Below the pieces are notes generated by a model. That model worked only from the letters and a program-made list of their open reading frames with translations, searched no databases and was not told the DNA's origin. Positions 26,901 through 35,699 of a DNA stretch of 64,000 nt are shown here, in pieces. The stretch covers positions 1-64,000 of the forward strand of contig NZ_LDPE01000007.1 of assembly GCF_001447995.1 (NCBI RefSeq), written 5' to 3'. The DNA is from Maribacter dokdonensis DSW-8. GTDB taxonomy: Bacteria; Bacteroidota; Bacteroidia; Flavobacteriales; Flavobacteriaceae. A program made the translations under genes and the position numbers. Position 1 is the stretch's first letter. The number at the start of each line of letters is the position of its first letter.

Positions 26901-27300
26901 CCAGAAATCCATCTCCATTTATATCTGCCATGGTAACCCCCGTGTACCAGCGGTTATCACCAGCAACACCTGCAGTGGCGGTTATATCTTCAAATTGCAA
27001 ATTACCTTTATTGAGGTATAATTTATTGGAAACTTGATTTCCGGTAAAAAAAAGGTCTGGCAGCCCGTCATTATTGATGTCACCTGTAGCAACGCCACCA
27101 CCCATATATAGATAAGCATAAGTGAAATAGTTTAGGGAATCGTTTTCGGTAAGTACATTACTAAAATCAATTCCGCTTTGGCTAGCATCTAAGCTTGAGA
27201 AAATTTTGCCATTAACAGCCTTGGTTTTTTCACTACAGCTTATATATACAAATAAGCCCAATGAGCAAATAAATAGCCTAAGAGCAATTGATGATTTCAT
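23992..27300 (-). CDS. VCBS/FG-GAP repeat lipoprotein with ASPIC/UnbV domain
   Basis: The 1102-residue lipoprotein (YISC lipobox after a hydrophobic stretch) is made of FG-GAP/VCBS repeats, calcium-binding blades such as DINNDGLPDLFFTG, DYDKDGDLDVYVAN and DFDNDGDEDLLVLG, with an ASPIC/UnbV module in the middle (about 505-590; LGNRVYVTTDGV...LHFGVGKHTTIDEIKVVW). A start at 27321 would need a TTG codon; the ATG at 27300 gives a normal signal peptide, so I use it. Proteins of this kind are common beside SusCD pairs in marine Flavobacteriia and probably help bind glycans or stabilise the outer-membrane complex. It takes the place where SusE/F-type binding lipoproteins would usually be. Its function is inferred from context. 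Confidence 0.88.
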   Translation of the reverse strand: MKSSIALRLFICSLGLFVYISCSEKTKAVNGKIFSSLDASQSGIDFSNVLTENDSLNYFTYAYLYMGGGVATGDINNDGLPDLFFTGNQVSNKLYLNKGNLQFEDITATAGVAGDNRWYTGVTMADINGDGFLDIYCSVSGKFSPKENQLFINNTDGTFTEQASEYGLADNGNSVQASFFDYDKDGDLDVYVANYPPTNFTSPTFYYSFKMKNPKSSESDHLYRNDGNKFIDVTEEAGLKNFGLTLSATVGDINNDTWPDLYVSNDFNSPDFMYINNQDGTFKEVVKEATAHTAFYGMGTDIADINNDGNLDIFQVDMDARSNRRKKANMASMNPNLFWAVVNAGFHYQYMHNCMQLNSGIYTDGIPHFSNVSRITGTSSTDWSWGPLFADFDNDGNKDLFVSNGTRKEINNNDYFNKLDKIKIKEDTLLQLSNSIPSEKIENFIFRNNGNLDFEMANDIWGIDYKGFSNGVVYADLDNDGDLEIITNNIDDKASVFKNNSSETNNFVTVNFKSDDENTMGLGNRVYVTTDGVTQVQELTLSRGFQSSVAPELHFGVGKHTTIDEIKVVWNNGKEEIKKNINSNQKLTFANKEATKIATTTTESPRIFTTDTTQFFPEYKHVENYHDDFATQVLLPHQMSAFGPALAIADVNGDGLDDYYIGGSAEQKGALFIQNDSGFVQQSSSFLDEDILSEDTGALFFDADDDGDKDLYVVSGGYEFTKTDNLLRDRLYLNDGNGEFTKVPETLMPNVISSGSKAYNADFDNDGDEDLLVLGRQVPGNYPSPSSSYILENISNDNGVKFQVHKKLQPNAFKNLGMATSAVITDFDQDGRNDIIVVGEWMPIKAFKNTPDGFIEVSEDMGLSSDTTGWWWSIEQGDFDQDGDTDYVVGNNGLNYKYKATENETFDIFVNDFDKDNKDDIVLSYYNDGKQYPLRGRECSSQQIPAIKQKFQNYESFAEATLEDVYTERSLQSSLHYQVKSFASVYLENKDGKFKVHQLPVEAQISSVNEILVNDYDKDGYLDILLAGNLLVSEVETPRNDAGYGLFLKGNGKGDFSPVSANDSGLFIPGDVKAMGIIQKGSQDKYILAAKNNDYLQFVKWN

Positions 27301-27344
27301 AGTATCAAATTTAGTTTTCAAAATAAGGTATTCTTAGCAAGTAT

Positions 27345-27376
27345 ATAGAAAAAGCAGCATGTTTTAACATGCTGCT
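27345..27376 (-). terminator. Terminator or attenuator after susCD
   Basis: AGCAGCATGTT (27353-27363) pairs perfectly with AACATGCTGCT (27366-27376). Read on the minus strand it follows the SusD stop codon and is followed by TTTTTCTATA. It lies between susD and the VCBS gene and probably lowers expression of the downstream genes relative to susCD. Confidence 0.8.
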
Positions 27377-27409
27377 CCAATCAAACTAAACTAACTCAAC
27401 ATAACTCTC

Positions 27410-28894
27410 TTAATAACCAGGATTCTGGTCTGCCGCCGTTATGTTTTCATTTGAGGATATTTCTCTATCCGGTATGGGCCAAAGCTCATTTTTTCCGGTT
27501 TGAAAATTAGTCCCTGCCAATTCTGTGTCGGTCAAATTCCATCTTAAAATGTCATTAAAACGTACTTGCTCTCCTGCCAATTCAACTTTTCTTTCATGAA
27601 CAATAGCCTCAAACACTTCAGCTTTAGAAAGACCGTATGGCAAATCATCCAATGTTGCTCTTTCACGAACTTCATTGATCAAGTCAATAGCATTATCTTG
27701 AGAACCTACTTCGTTTTCACATTCAGCTTTCATCAATAACACATCTGCATAGCGTAAATATTTAAAGTTTATGCCAGACTCTTGATCTTCGTTGGCATCT
27801 TTGTAATAGTTCTGGTATTTTTTCCAACCAGCTCTTCTTTGGTCACCAGCAGTCAACATTTCGGCTGTAACCACTCCGCCAGCAAACGTATCGCCTACAG
27901 AATAAAAACTACCGGCATATCTTGCATCGCCATCTTCAAACTCATCTAACAAATCATTTGATGGAAAAACATTGAACCAATCATTAAAACCATATTCTTG
28001 ACCTCTAAAAGTAGCTTCGTTTGGACCTGCACCCGTAACCGATGAGTCCCATTTTGCACTTGCCCCCAAAGCATCATCATATTCAATTTCAAAGATAGAT
28101 TCTACACCATGTTCGGTTTCCTCCGTGAAATTGTCAAAATAATTTGGTTCTAGTGAGTAGCCCGAAATTTTATTGAATTCTGCTAATGCCAAAGCATGTT
28201 CTCCTCTGTATAGGTATACTTTGCCTAATAGTGCGATGGCTGCACCTTTGGTAGCTCTACCATTATCTTCTTCACTTTTGTCCAGTAAACTAGAGGAGGC
28301 TGCCTGTAAATCTGATATGATCAACGCATAAACTTCATCGGCAGTTGACTTGGCAACCCCAACCGTAGTTGTAGGTATTTCAGTAATTAAAGGCATGTCT
28401 CCAAATCTGGTTACCAAAAGAAAGTTATATAGCGCACGTAAAAATTTAGCTTCACCAATAAACTTTTGCTTGGTAGCGTTACTAACCAAGCCTTCATCTA
28501 TGGCGTTGATAGCTTCTTCATTACCAATTACAAAATTTGCTTTGTTGATGCCTCTATAGCAACTTTCCCAGTAGTCTGCAATAGGACCGTGGCTAGAATC
28601 AAAGGAGAAATCTAAATACTGCCTTTTGTCCGCTTCTAATTGCGGATTACCATCATTTTCATGAGACATGTTGTCTTGTGAGAAAAACATATGTCTGCTG
28701 TAAAGTCCTCGAGTTTGCAAATTTGCATATGCCGCATTGACGGCAGATTGAACTTGGGCTTCTGTCTTAAAAAATGTATCTGGGGATAGACCGTTAGGGT
28801 TTACCAGTTCCAGATCATTTTCGCTACACGCATTTATGATCACCAAAGCGGTGAATAGCGCGAATGTTGAAAAAATTATTTTTGTCGATTTCAT
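27410..28894 (-). CDS. SusD/RagB-family glycan-binding lipoprotein
   Basis: The 494-residue surface lipoprotein forms the lid of the SusC channel and binds glycan. The lipobox is IINAC, followed by SENDLELVNP. The SusD fold is indicated by SPDTFFKTEAQVQSAVNAAYANLQTRG at the N-terminus, TPR-like helices (GEAKFLRALYNFLLVTRFGDMPL) and the RagB signature near the end (RYADVLLMKAECENEVG; VEGL-like AGEQVRFNDILRWN). The ATG at 28894 is preferred; an upstream TTG at 28912 would add six residues. It directly follows SusC with 18 bases between stop and ATG. Context indicates xylan oligosaccharides as ligand. Confidence 0.94.
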   Translation of the reverse strand: MKSTKIIFSTFALFTALVIINACSENDLELVNPNGLSPDTFFKTEAQVQSAVNAAYANLQTRGLYSRHMFFSQDNMSHENDGNPQLEADKRQYLDFSFDSSHGPIADYWESCYRGINKANFVIGNEEAINAIDEGLVSNATKQKFIGEAKFLRALYNFLLVTRFGDMPLITEIPTTTVGVAKSTADEVYALIISDLQAASSSLLDKSEEDNGRATKGAAIALLGKVYLYRGEHALALAEFNKISGYSLEPNYFDNFTEETEHGVESIFEIEYDDALGASAKWDSSVTGAGPNEATFRGQEYGFNDWFNVFPSNDLLDEFEDGDARYAGSFYSVGDTFAGGVVTAEMLTAGDQRRAGWKKYQNYYKDANEDQESGINFKYLRYADVLLMKAECENEVGSQDNAIDLINEVRERATLDDLPYGLSKAEVFEAIVHERKVELAGEQVRFNDILRWNLTDTELAGTNFQTGKNELWPIPDREISSNENITAADQNPGY

Positions 28895-28912
28895 ATTTCT
28901 TTTCTTTAACAA

Positions 28913-31909
28913 TTAAAATGATACTTGTAAACCTATTAAGTAAGTCTTAGGCTGTGGATAGGCACCTCTATCAATACCATACTCGAATAAATCACCATTA
29001 CCAACTTCTGGATCTAAGCCCGAGTAGTCTGTTATAGTTATTAAGTTTTGACCACTTACATAGATTCTAAACTTTGAGAATAGTTCACTACCAAATGCAT
29101 TGCTAGGTATGGTATAACCAATGGTCAAGTTCTTTAATCTGGAAAAAGAACCATCTTCTACAAAACGATCGGATAATTGTAGGTTTTGTGGAGCTCCGCC
29201 TGCTCTAGGAATAGTTGTTGACGGGTTAGTCGGTGTCCACCTATCCAATACACTTACGCCTGAGTTAAATAACCTTGGCATACCCTCTAGGTCATAGATG
29301 TTGGTGTTGTAAAGGTCTCTTCCATAAATTCCTGTCCAGAACATATTGAAATCCCAGTTTTTATAATCAGCACTTAAGTTTAGACCATAAGTAAGATCTG
29401 GTAATGGATCACCAATAATTGCCCTGTCTTCTGATGTAATGTCGCCATCGTTATTTAAATCTTTAAACCTAATATCGCCCGGCTGTACCGTAGTTTGATC
29501 TGGGTTTGCAGTAAATACAGCGTCCACTTCAGCTTGGTTTTGATAAATACCATCTGTAACTAGACCAAAGAAGTGAAATAAAGATTCGCCCTTTACAACT
29601 CTTGTAATATTCTGGTTTTCAAAATTACCGCCAACTAGTTCATCTACACCGCCTAACGATAATGCTTCGTTTGAGCTTGTAGAAAGGTTTAAGTTTGCAG
29701 ACCATTTAAAGTCGCCTTCAAAGTCATTGAACCCTAAGCTCAGTTCAAAACCTGTAGTTTCAACAGATCCAACATTTCTTACTTGACTACCTTCATTAAT
29801 ACCCAAAGATGTAGAGGTAGGCACTCTAATTAGAAGATCGTCACTTCTATTTTCATAATATTCAAGAGCTGCAGTAAACTTGTCGTTTGCAAAACCTAAA
29901 TCTACACCAACGTTAAGTTGTCTTGTTTCTTCCCATTTTAAATCAGGATTTTCAAGTCCGAAGGCTGTAGTGCCAACAGCATTGGAACCAGCAATAGGAT
30001 ATAGGAAGTTGTTGACCAACGTGGCACTGTATAGGTAGTTATCAATACGGTCATTACCAGAGTATCCTAAACTACCTCTTAATTTTAAGGTGCTAACATT
30101 GGTGTTTTCCATGAAATTCTCTTTTGCAATGTTCCATCCTAAGGCATATGAGGAAAACCATCCCCAACGATTATTCGCCCCAAATTTGGCTGATGCATCA
30201 CGTCTTAAAGAAACTGCGGCAATGTATTTGTCATCGTAGTTGTAGTTTAATCTCCCTAGAAAACCCAATCTGTTATACTCAAATGAAGTACTCTGTAAAC
30301 TAGAATCTTCATTAGAAAGTTCATCTATTTCATCTGAAACAGAATTTCTACTATTGGCATTTAAACTGGTGCCTTGACTTTCAAATTTTTCTGAAAGTAA
30401 TAATGCCTCAAAATTGTGGGCATCGCCAAATGTAGTGTTGTATGTTAAGCTATTGGTGAAAATTATAGTTTGTCCTGCCGAGTTGTTTTTGGTAATAGAT
30501 GCGAAAGCTTGCTGATGGGTACCACCTAAACTGTCATCATTGTAAGAAGGTATAAATCTATCACTTGTTCCTTTGTAATAATCTAAACCAACCTGCGATT
30601 TAAACTTCAATCCTTCTATAATATCATACTCTGCAAAAATGTTACCTACCAATGCAAAAGTGTTATTAACGGCATTACCATGCTTTAATATTCTCACTGG
30701 GTTTTCTGCATCTTGTCCGTCACCCGCACTATTTGGTCCTTGGAAACCTCCTAAGTTGTTAGAGTTGTAAACAGATAAATAGGGGGCAGCTTTAATTGCA
30801 TGCTCTAAAAGTGAACGATCACCAATACCGGTTGGATCAGGATTTTGCTTATTGAAATTGATCGACATGTTTTGACCTAATTTTAGTTTGCCAAAGGTGA
30901 AGTCGCTATTTGCTCTAAAAGAATATCTCTGAAAACCAGTTTCGATAATGATACCTTCTCTTTCAAAATAACCACCTGAAATTCTAAAATTACTTGTTTC
31001 ACTACCGCCAGAGGCAGCCATATCATAGCTTCTAATTAGACCTGTGGTGTAAATCTCATCTTGCCAATTGGTGTTTAAACCTGATGTAGAAGAAGGTGTA
31101 TTAGGTACTATGCCCCAAGCGTCACTTGCATATTGTAAATATTGTTCTGTATTCAGAACATCATAACGTTGGTTGTTCTGCTGAAAACCGGTATGTGCAT
31201 TAAAAGATAATTGTGTTTTACCACTTTTTCCTTTTTTAGTAGTTACGATAATAACACCGTTAGAACCTTGTGCACCGTATACGGCAGTGGTTGACGCATC
31301 TTTTAATACGTTAATGGTTTCAATGTCGTTTTGGTTTATGCCTGATAGGTTTCCTACAATTACACCATCAACAACAAATAATGGAGAGTTATTGCCAAAG
31401 GTTCCCAGACCTCTAATAGTGATTGATGGCTCTGAACCTGGTGCACCTGTATTTACAACAGAAATACCTGCAGCACGACCTTGTAAGGCTTCCGTGGCAT
31501 TAGCAACGGGAACTGCATTTAAATCTTCGGATTTTACGCTAGATATGGCTCCTGTTACTGCAGCCCTACTTTGTGCGCCATAACCAACGACTACAACTTC
31601 ATCTAAAGCTTGAGCATCTATTTCCATTGATACAGTAATGGAAGATTGCCCGTTGATAGAAATTTGTTGAGAAACGTAGCCAATGTAACTAATGGATAAT
31701 GTACCGTTAGATGGTACGTTGGATAATGTGAAATTACCATCAAAATCAGTTTGTGTACCATTTGTTGTACCCGTCACCACAACCGATGCTCCAGGGAGCG
31801 GAGTCCCTGTTTCATCAGAAACTACACCAGATACGGTAGAAGTTTGTGAGTGGGCCAATTGCCCCAACATTGCAATAAATGCAATGAATGTCATTTTGAG
31901 TTTAGTCAT
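28913..31909 (-). CDS. SusC/RagA-family TonB-linked outer-membrane transporter
   Basis: The 998-residue protein imports oligosaccharides through the outer membrane. It has a signal peptide (FIAFIAMLGQLAHSQ), a carboxypeptidase-regulatory-like domain (about 24-98; VVSDETGTPLPGASVVVTGT), a TonB-box region with VVVVGYGAQSRAAVTGAIS, a plug domain (about 115-225; PLFVVDGVIVGN, IEVLKDASTTAVYGAQGSNGVI-type motif) and a beta-barrel that ends in the aromatic terminus LQVSF. It is the first gene of the locus and has its own promoter (TATATTTG at 31970-31977, minus strand), preceded by a pair of direct repeats that are candidate binding sites of the hybrid sensor. Xylan oligosaccharides are the inferred substrate. 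Confidence 0.95.
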   Translation of the reverse strand: MTKLKMTFIAFIAMLGQLAHSQTSTVSGVVSDETGTPLPGASVVVTGTTNGTQTDFDGNFTLSNVPSNGTLSISYIGYVSQQISINGQSSITVSMEIDAQALDEVVVVGYGAQSRAAVTGAISSVKSEDLNAVPVANATEALQGRAAGISVVNTGAPGSEPSITIRGLGTFGNNSPLFVVDGVIVGNLSGINQNDIETINVLKDASTTAVYGAQGSNGVIIVTTKKGKSGKTQLSFNAHTGFQQNNQRYDVLNTEQYLQYASDAWGIVPNTPSSTSGLNTNWQDEIYTTGLIRSYDMAASGGSETSNFRISGGYFEREGIIIETGFQRYSFRANSDFTFGKLKLGQNMSINFNKQNPDPTGIGDRSLLEHAIKAAPYLSVYNSNNLGGFQGPNSAGDGQDAENPVRILKHGNAVNNTFALVGNIFAEYDIIEGLKFKSQVGLDYYKGTSDRFIPSYNDDSLGGTHQQAFASITKNNSAGQTIIFTNSLTYNTTFGDAHNFEALLLSEKFESQGTSLNANSRNSVSDEIDELSNEDSSLQSTSFEYNRLGFLGRLNYNYDDKYIAAVSLRRDASAKFGANNRWGWFSSYALGWNIAKENFMENTNVSTLKLRGSLGYSGNDRIDNYLYSATLVNNFLYPIAGSNAVGTTAFGLENPDLKWEETRQLNVGVDLGFANDKFTAALEYYENRSDDLLIRVPTSTSLGINEGSQVRNVGSVETTGFELSLGFNDFEGDFKWSANLNLSTSSNEALSLGGVDELVGGNFENQNITRVVKGESLFHFFGLVTDGIYQNQAEVDAVFTANPDQTTVQPGDIRFKDLNNDGDITSEDRAIIGDPLPDLTYGLNLSADYKNWDFNMFWTGIYGRDLYNTNIYDLEGMPRLFNSGVSVLDRWTPTNPSTTIPRAGGAPQNLQLSDRFVEDGSFSRLKNLTIGYTIPSNAFGSELFSKFRIYVSGQNLITITDYSGLDPEVGNGDLFEYGIDRGAYPQPKTYLIGLQVSF

Positions 31910-31969
31910 AATTAATTAAGTTTTAAGTTGTTATTTAGGCGTAATCAATTCTAGGAATACACCACTCAA

Positions 31970-31977
31970 CAAATATA
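31970..31977 (-). promoter_or_regulatory. susC promoter -7 box
   Basis: TATATTTG on the minus strand is a full match to TAnnTTTG. It lies 60 bases before the susC start codon and 29 bases downstream of the direct-repeat pair, a sensible place for a promoter activated by an upstream-bound regulator. Confidence 0.6.
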
Positions 31978-32006
31978 AATTGAGGCTGTTACGGGCAGTA
32001 AAACAA

Positions 32007-32038
32007 ATGAAGCGAACTCTAGTAATTATGAAGCAAAC
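32007..32038 (-). promoter_or_regulatory. Candidate operator of the hybrid sensor: two direct repeats
   Basis: ATGAAGCGAAC (32007-32017) and ATGAAGCAAAC (32028-32038) agree in 10 of 11 positions and start 21 bases apart, two helical turns, so both would face the same side of the DNA. AraC-type regulators bind such tandem sites. The pair lies just upstream of the susC -7 box. I did not see further copies in the other gaps of the locus. Confidence 0.5.
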
Positions 32039-32215
32039 GGCAAGTGGTTAATAGGGATACGGTAATATTGTACAGTATTTTTTACGATAATGTTATTTTA
32101 TAATTAAGTGGTTTGTATAATTCTTATTTAAAGTATTTATTATTGTTTATTTGATAATGAGGGTTTGGTAGATTCTTCAAAATATGCAGGTGTAAAGTGG
32201 TATATAAATTAAATA

Positions 32216-32223
32216 TATCTTTG
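32216..32223 (+). promoter_or_regulatory. Promoter -7 box of the DUF255 gene
   Basis: TATCTTTG matches TAnnTTTG and lies 19 bases before the start codon at 32243. Confidence 0.5.
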
Positions 32224-32242
32224 GGAACCTTATTGATTATCT

Positions 32243-34378
32243 ATGATGTTTAAAAATTGGATTTTAGTGTTCGTTTTTACAGGTGCTTTATTAGCATGTA
32301 AAAATCAAAATAAGAATACAGATTTAAGTACGGAGAGTGAAAATCACCAATTCACCAATGAACTAATAAAGGAGACCAGTCCTTATTTATTACAACATGC
32401 TCATAATCCTGTAAATTGGAAACCATGGTCATCTGAAGCTTTTAAAAAAGCGGCAGATGAAAATAAACTCGTAGTCTTAAGCGTGGGGTACTCTACTTGT
32501 CATTGGTGTCATGTTATGGAGGAGGAGTCTTTTGAAGACTTGGAGGTCGCCAAATTAATGAATGAGAAGTTTGTGAGTATTAAGGTGGATCGTGAAGAAC
32601 GGCCAGATTTGGACATGGTGTACCAAACGGCTCTTCAACTGGTCAATGGTACTGGTGGGTGGCCAATGAATGCCATTATTATGCCCAATGGGAGCCCTGT
32701 TTTTTTGGGTACTTACCATGAAAAGGAGAATTGGAAAAATATTCTTCTAAAATTCAGTACCGAATATGAAAAGAACCCGGAGAAAATGCATGAATATGCC
32801 ACTATGCTTTCAGAAGGTGTTCAGGAGGTGTATAATCAACCTGCAAATCAAATAGCTAATGCTATATCGCCAAACATAATTGAAAACGGTATATCTAGCT
32901 GGTCTAGTTTATGGGATAATGAGTGGGGAGGAAACCAAGGGGAGCAAAAATTTATATTGCCTACCAACTTGATAATGTTGTTAGATTATGCCGTGCTAGA
33001 ACAAGATGAAAATGCTAAAAATCATGTGCTTAAGACATTGAACAGTGTAGTGCATGGTGGAATTTATGACCATGTGGATGGTGGATTTTTTAGATACAGT
33101 ACCGATCATATGTGGAAAGTTCCTCATTTTGAGAAAATGTTATATGATAATGCACAATTGATTAACCTGTTATCTAAGGCGTATAAACTTACAGGTAATG
33201 AAGAATTTAAAGTGGCAGTAGAGGAGACCTTTAAATTTTTACATACCGAAATGAGAAACGAGCAAGGGGGCTACTTTAGCGCTATGGATGCAGATACCGA
33301 TGGGGAAGAGGGCTTGTATTATATCTGGAAGAAAGATGAATTGCAAGATTTGCTTCAAAATGATTTTGAGCTCTTTGCCCAATACTATGGAATTGTAGAT
33401 GGTGAAGTTTGGGAAGATGGGAATTTTGTATTGTACAATAAAATTTCAAAAAATGAATTTTTACAGACTAATACATTAAATGAAGAACAGCTGAATGAAA
33501 AACTTGGAAAATGGAAGAAACTTCTAAATCAAGCAAGACAGAAAAGAACAAAGCCAAAAAAGGATTATAAAATATTGACCTCATGGAATGCTCTTTTAAT
33601 TGATGGTTATTTGGAAGCTTATAAAGCATTTGGCGATGATAATTATTTAAACGAGGCTATTTCCGTTTATAATTATCTCACAGCTAATAATTATACCAAT
33701 GGTCAATTGGTACATTCTTATACGAAAGATAGTAAGCAGCGAGAAGTGTTTTTAGAGGATTTCGCGTTTCTAGCAAAGAGTGCATTCTCTTTATTTGAAG
33801 TGACAATGGAAACCAAGTATTTGGATCTTTCAAAGGAGCTGATGCAAAATGCAGAACAGAAATACAAAAGCAATTCGGTATTATATTACTATAATATAGC
33901 TAATGACTTGGTTCCTAGTATCATTAATACTTCAGATGGTGTTGTGCCTTCCGCCAATGCCATAATGGCTCAGAACTTTCTAAAAATTGGTCATTTGGAG
34001 TATAACACCGACTATTTGAAAAAAGCAGAAACCATGGGTGCATTGGTAACTTCAGATTTTGAGAACCATGCCGTTAGTTATGGTGCCTGGGGCTCTTTGC
34101 TTTTGCAGCAAGCATATCCTTATTATGAAATTGTAATAGTTGGTGAGAATGCTGAACAATTGTTATCGCAAATGAGCAAGACCTATATTGCCAACACCAT
34201 ATTGGTGGGAAGTAAATCGGAAAGTGAAATTTCTTTGTTTAAGGATCGCTATATTGATGAGGATACGTTTATATATGTATGTCAAAATAACACCTGTAAA
34301 CTACCGGTAAAGACAATCGATGAAGGGTTTCAGCAAATGGTTTCGTTTGGATATAAAGGATTTAAGGGGAGCAACTAA
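32243..34378 (+). CDS. DUF255 thioredoxin-domain protein (YyaL/SPATA20 family)
   Basis: The 711-residue protein has an N-terminal DsbH-like thioredoxin domain (about 38-200) with HNPVNWKPW, the active site C86-HW-C89 ([10 protein letters not shown]) and DREERPDLD, followed by an (alpha/alpha)6-barrel domain with [15 protein letters not shown] and [16 protein letters not shown]. This is the full family layout. The family's enzymatic role is not settled. Most relatives are cytosolic, but this one begins with a lipoprotein signal (FTGALLAC, Cys19), so it should be exported and lipid-anchored. It stands alone, transcribed away from the xylan locus. Confidence 0.9.
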   Translation: MMFKNWILVFVFTGALLACKNQNKNTDLSTESENHQFTNELIKETSPYLLQHAHNPVNWKPWSSEAFKKAADENKLVVLSVGYSTCHWCHVMEEESFEDLEVAKLMNEKFVSIKVDREERPDLDMVYQTALQLVNGTGGWPMNAIIMPNGSPVFLGTYHEKENWKNILLKFSTEYEKNPEKMHEYATMLSEGVQEVYNQPANQIANAISPNIIENGISSWSSLWDNEWGGNQGEQKFILPTNLIMLLDYAVLEQDENAKNHVLKTLNSVVHGGIYDHVDGGFFRYSTDHMWKVPHFEKMLYDNAQLINLLSKAYKLTGNEEFKVAVEETFKFLHTEMRNEQGGYFSAMDADTDGEEGLYYIWKKDELQDLLQNDFELFAQYYGIVDGEVWEDGNFVLYNKISKNEFLQTNTLNEEQLNEKLGKWKKLLNQARQKRTKPKKDYKILTSWNALLIDGYLEAYKAFGDDNYLNEAISVYNYLTANNYTNGQLVHSYTKDSKQREVFLEDFAFLAKSAFSLFEVTMETKYLDLSKELMQNAEQKYKSNSVLYYYNIANDLVPSIINTSDGVVPSANAIMAQNFLKIGHLEYNTDYLKKAETMGALVTSDFENHAVSYGAWGSLLLQQAYPYYEIVIVGENAEQLLSQMSKTYIANTILVGSKSESEISLFKDRYIDEDTFIYVCQNNTCKLPVKTIDEGFQQMVSFGYKGFKGSN

Positions 34379-34493
34379 ATAATATTTCCTTTTTATAGTT
34401 TTCAATGGTCATTTTTTTAAAGATGATGTAAGCTAAACTTTGCTTTTGATGATAATTTAAATAAGATTTGTAGTACAATAAAAAATAGATAGC

Positions 34494-35687
34494 ATGCCAG
34501 GTTTTGAGTTGTTTGGGGAAAAGGAAAAAAGTCAAGTTCAAGATGTTTTGGATTCAGGGGTATTAATGCGTTATGGTTTTGACGGTATGCGTAACAACCA
34601 TTGGAAGGCTTTAGAACTGGAAGCTGCACTGGCAAAACGAATGAATGCAAGATATGCACAGCTGGTAAGTAGTGGTACCGCAGCATTAACGGTGGCCCTG
34701 GCGAGTGCGGGTGTAGGAGCGGGAGATGAGGTGATTATGCCAACTTTTACATTTGTGGCTAGTTTTGAGTCTATTTTGGCTATTGGGGCCGTACCTATTT
34801 TAGTTGATGTGGATGATACCTTGACCTTAGATCCGGTTGCCGTTGAGAATGCAATAACTGAGAAAACAAAGGTGGTGATGCCGGTACATATGTGTGGTTC
34901 TATGGCGGATCTAAAGGCATTAAAAGCTATTTGTGATAAACATGATTTTCTATTGTTAGAAGATGCTTGCCAGGCAATAGGAGGTAGCTTTGACGGAAAG
35001 CCCTTGGGTAGTTATGGTGATTTGGGTTGTTTTTCTTTTGATTATGTAAAAACGATTACTTGTGGTGAAGGCGGGGCCGTTATCACCAACAATGAAAAAT
35101 ATAAAACCAATGCAGATCATTACTCAGATCATGGTCACGATCATGTAGGAAATAATAGAGGTACTGAAGAACATCCTTTTTTAGGTTATAATTATAGAAT
35201 TTCTGAATTGAACGCGGCCGTAGGGTGCGCGCAAATAGAACGCTTAGATGATTTCTTGGCCATACAGGAAAAACATTATGCAATAATAAGGGAAGAACTT
35301 AGTGTTCTGCCAAATATTGAGTTTAGAAGAGTACCGGTTGGGGGCGTAGAGAATTATTCGTTTATATCGTTCTTTCTACCAACTGCGGAATTGGCAAAAA
35401 AAGCACACACAGCATTGGGCGATGCAGGTGTAGATGCCTGTTTTTATTGGTTTGATAATAATTGGCATTACTATAAAAAATGGGAGCATTTAACTTATAA
35501 AAGATCTTTAGGTAAATTACCTCAAGAGGTTGTTAACCAGTTGCCTGACTACTCAAATTCTGATTTTTCAAAATCGGATGCTTGGGTAGGTAGAACCATT
35601 TCTTGCCTCATCAAATTGAGTTGGACAGGCGAACAGGTGGCTGAACGTGCGGCAACAATGAAACAAGTATTGGCAAAGTTTGCTTAA
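34494..35687 (+). CDS. DegT/DnrJ/EryC1/StrS-family PLP aminotransferase
   Basis: The 397-residue PLP enzyme belongs to the sugar aminotransferase family that aminates keto-sugars for surface polysaccharides or antibiotics. SSGTAAL (59-65) binds cofactor phosphate, LLLEDACQA with D157 contacts the pyridine nitrogen, and K186 (SFDYVKTITCGEGG) is the Schiff-base lysine. HPFLGYNYRISELNAAVG is also typical. No nucleotide-sugar genes are near, so its substrate is unknown. The C-terminal third (VDACFYWFDNNWHYYKKW) is richer in aromatics than usual. It converges with ribB, with 12 bases between the two stops. Confidence 0.9.
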   Translation: MPGFELFGEKEKSQVQDVLDSGVLMRYGFDGMRNNHWKALELEAALAKRMNARYAQLVSSGTAALTVALASAGVGAGDEVIMPTFTFVASFESILAIGAVPILVDVDDTLTLDPVAVENAITEKTKVVMPVHMCGSMADLKALKAICDKHDFLLLEDACQAIGGSFDGKPLGSYGDLGCFSFDYVKTITCGEGGAVITNNEKYKTNADHYSDHGHDHVGNNRGTEEHPFLGYNYRISELNAAVGCAQIERLDDFLAIQEKHYAIIREELSVLPNIEFRRVPVGGVENYSFISFFLPTAELAKKAHTALGDAGVDACFYWFDNNWHYYKKWEHLTYKRSLGKLPQEVVNQLPDYSNSDFSKSDAWVGRTISCLIKLSWTGEQVAERAATMKQVLAKFA

Positions 35688-35699
35688 CCGAATTATATC

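Larger units (their letters stand above)
31910..32242. other. 333-base divergent regulatory region
   Basis: It holds the susC promoter, the paired direct repeats at 32007-32038, and the -7 box of the rightward DUF255 gene at 32216-32223. I see no gene in it. Confidence 0.6.
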
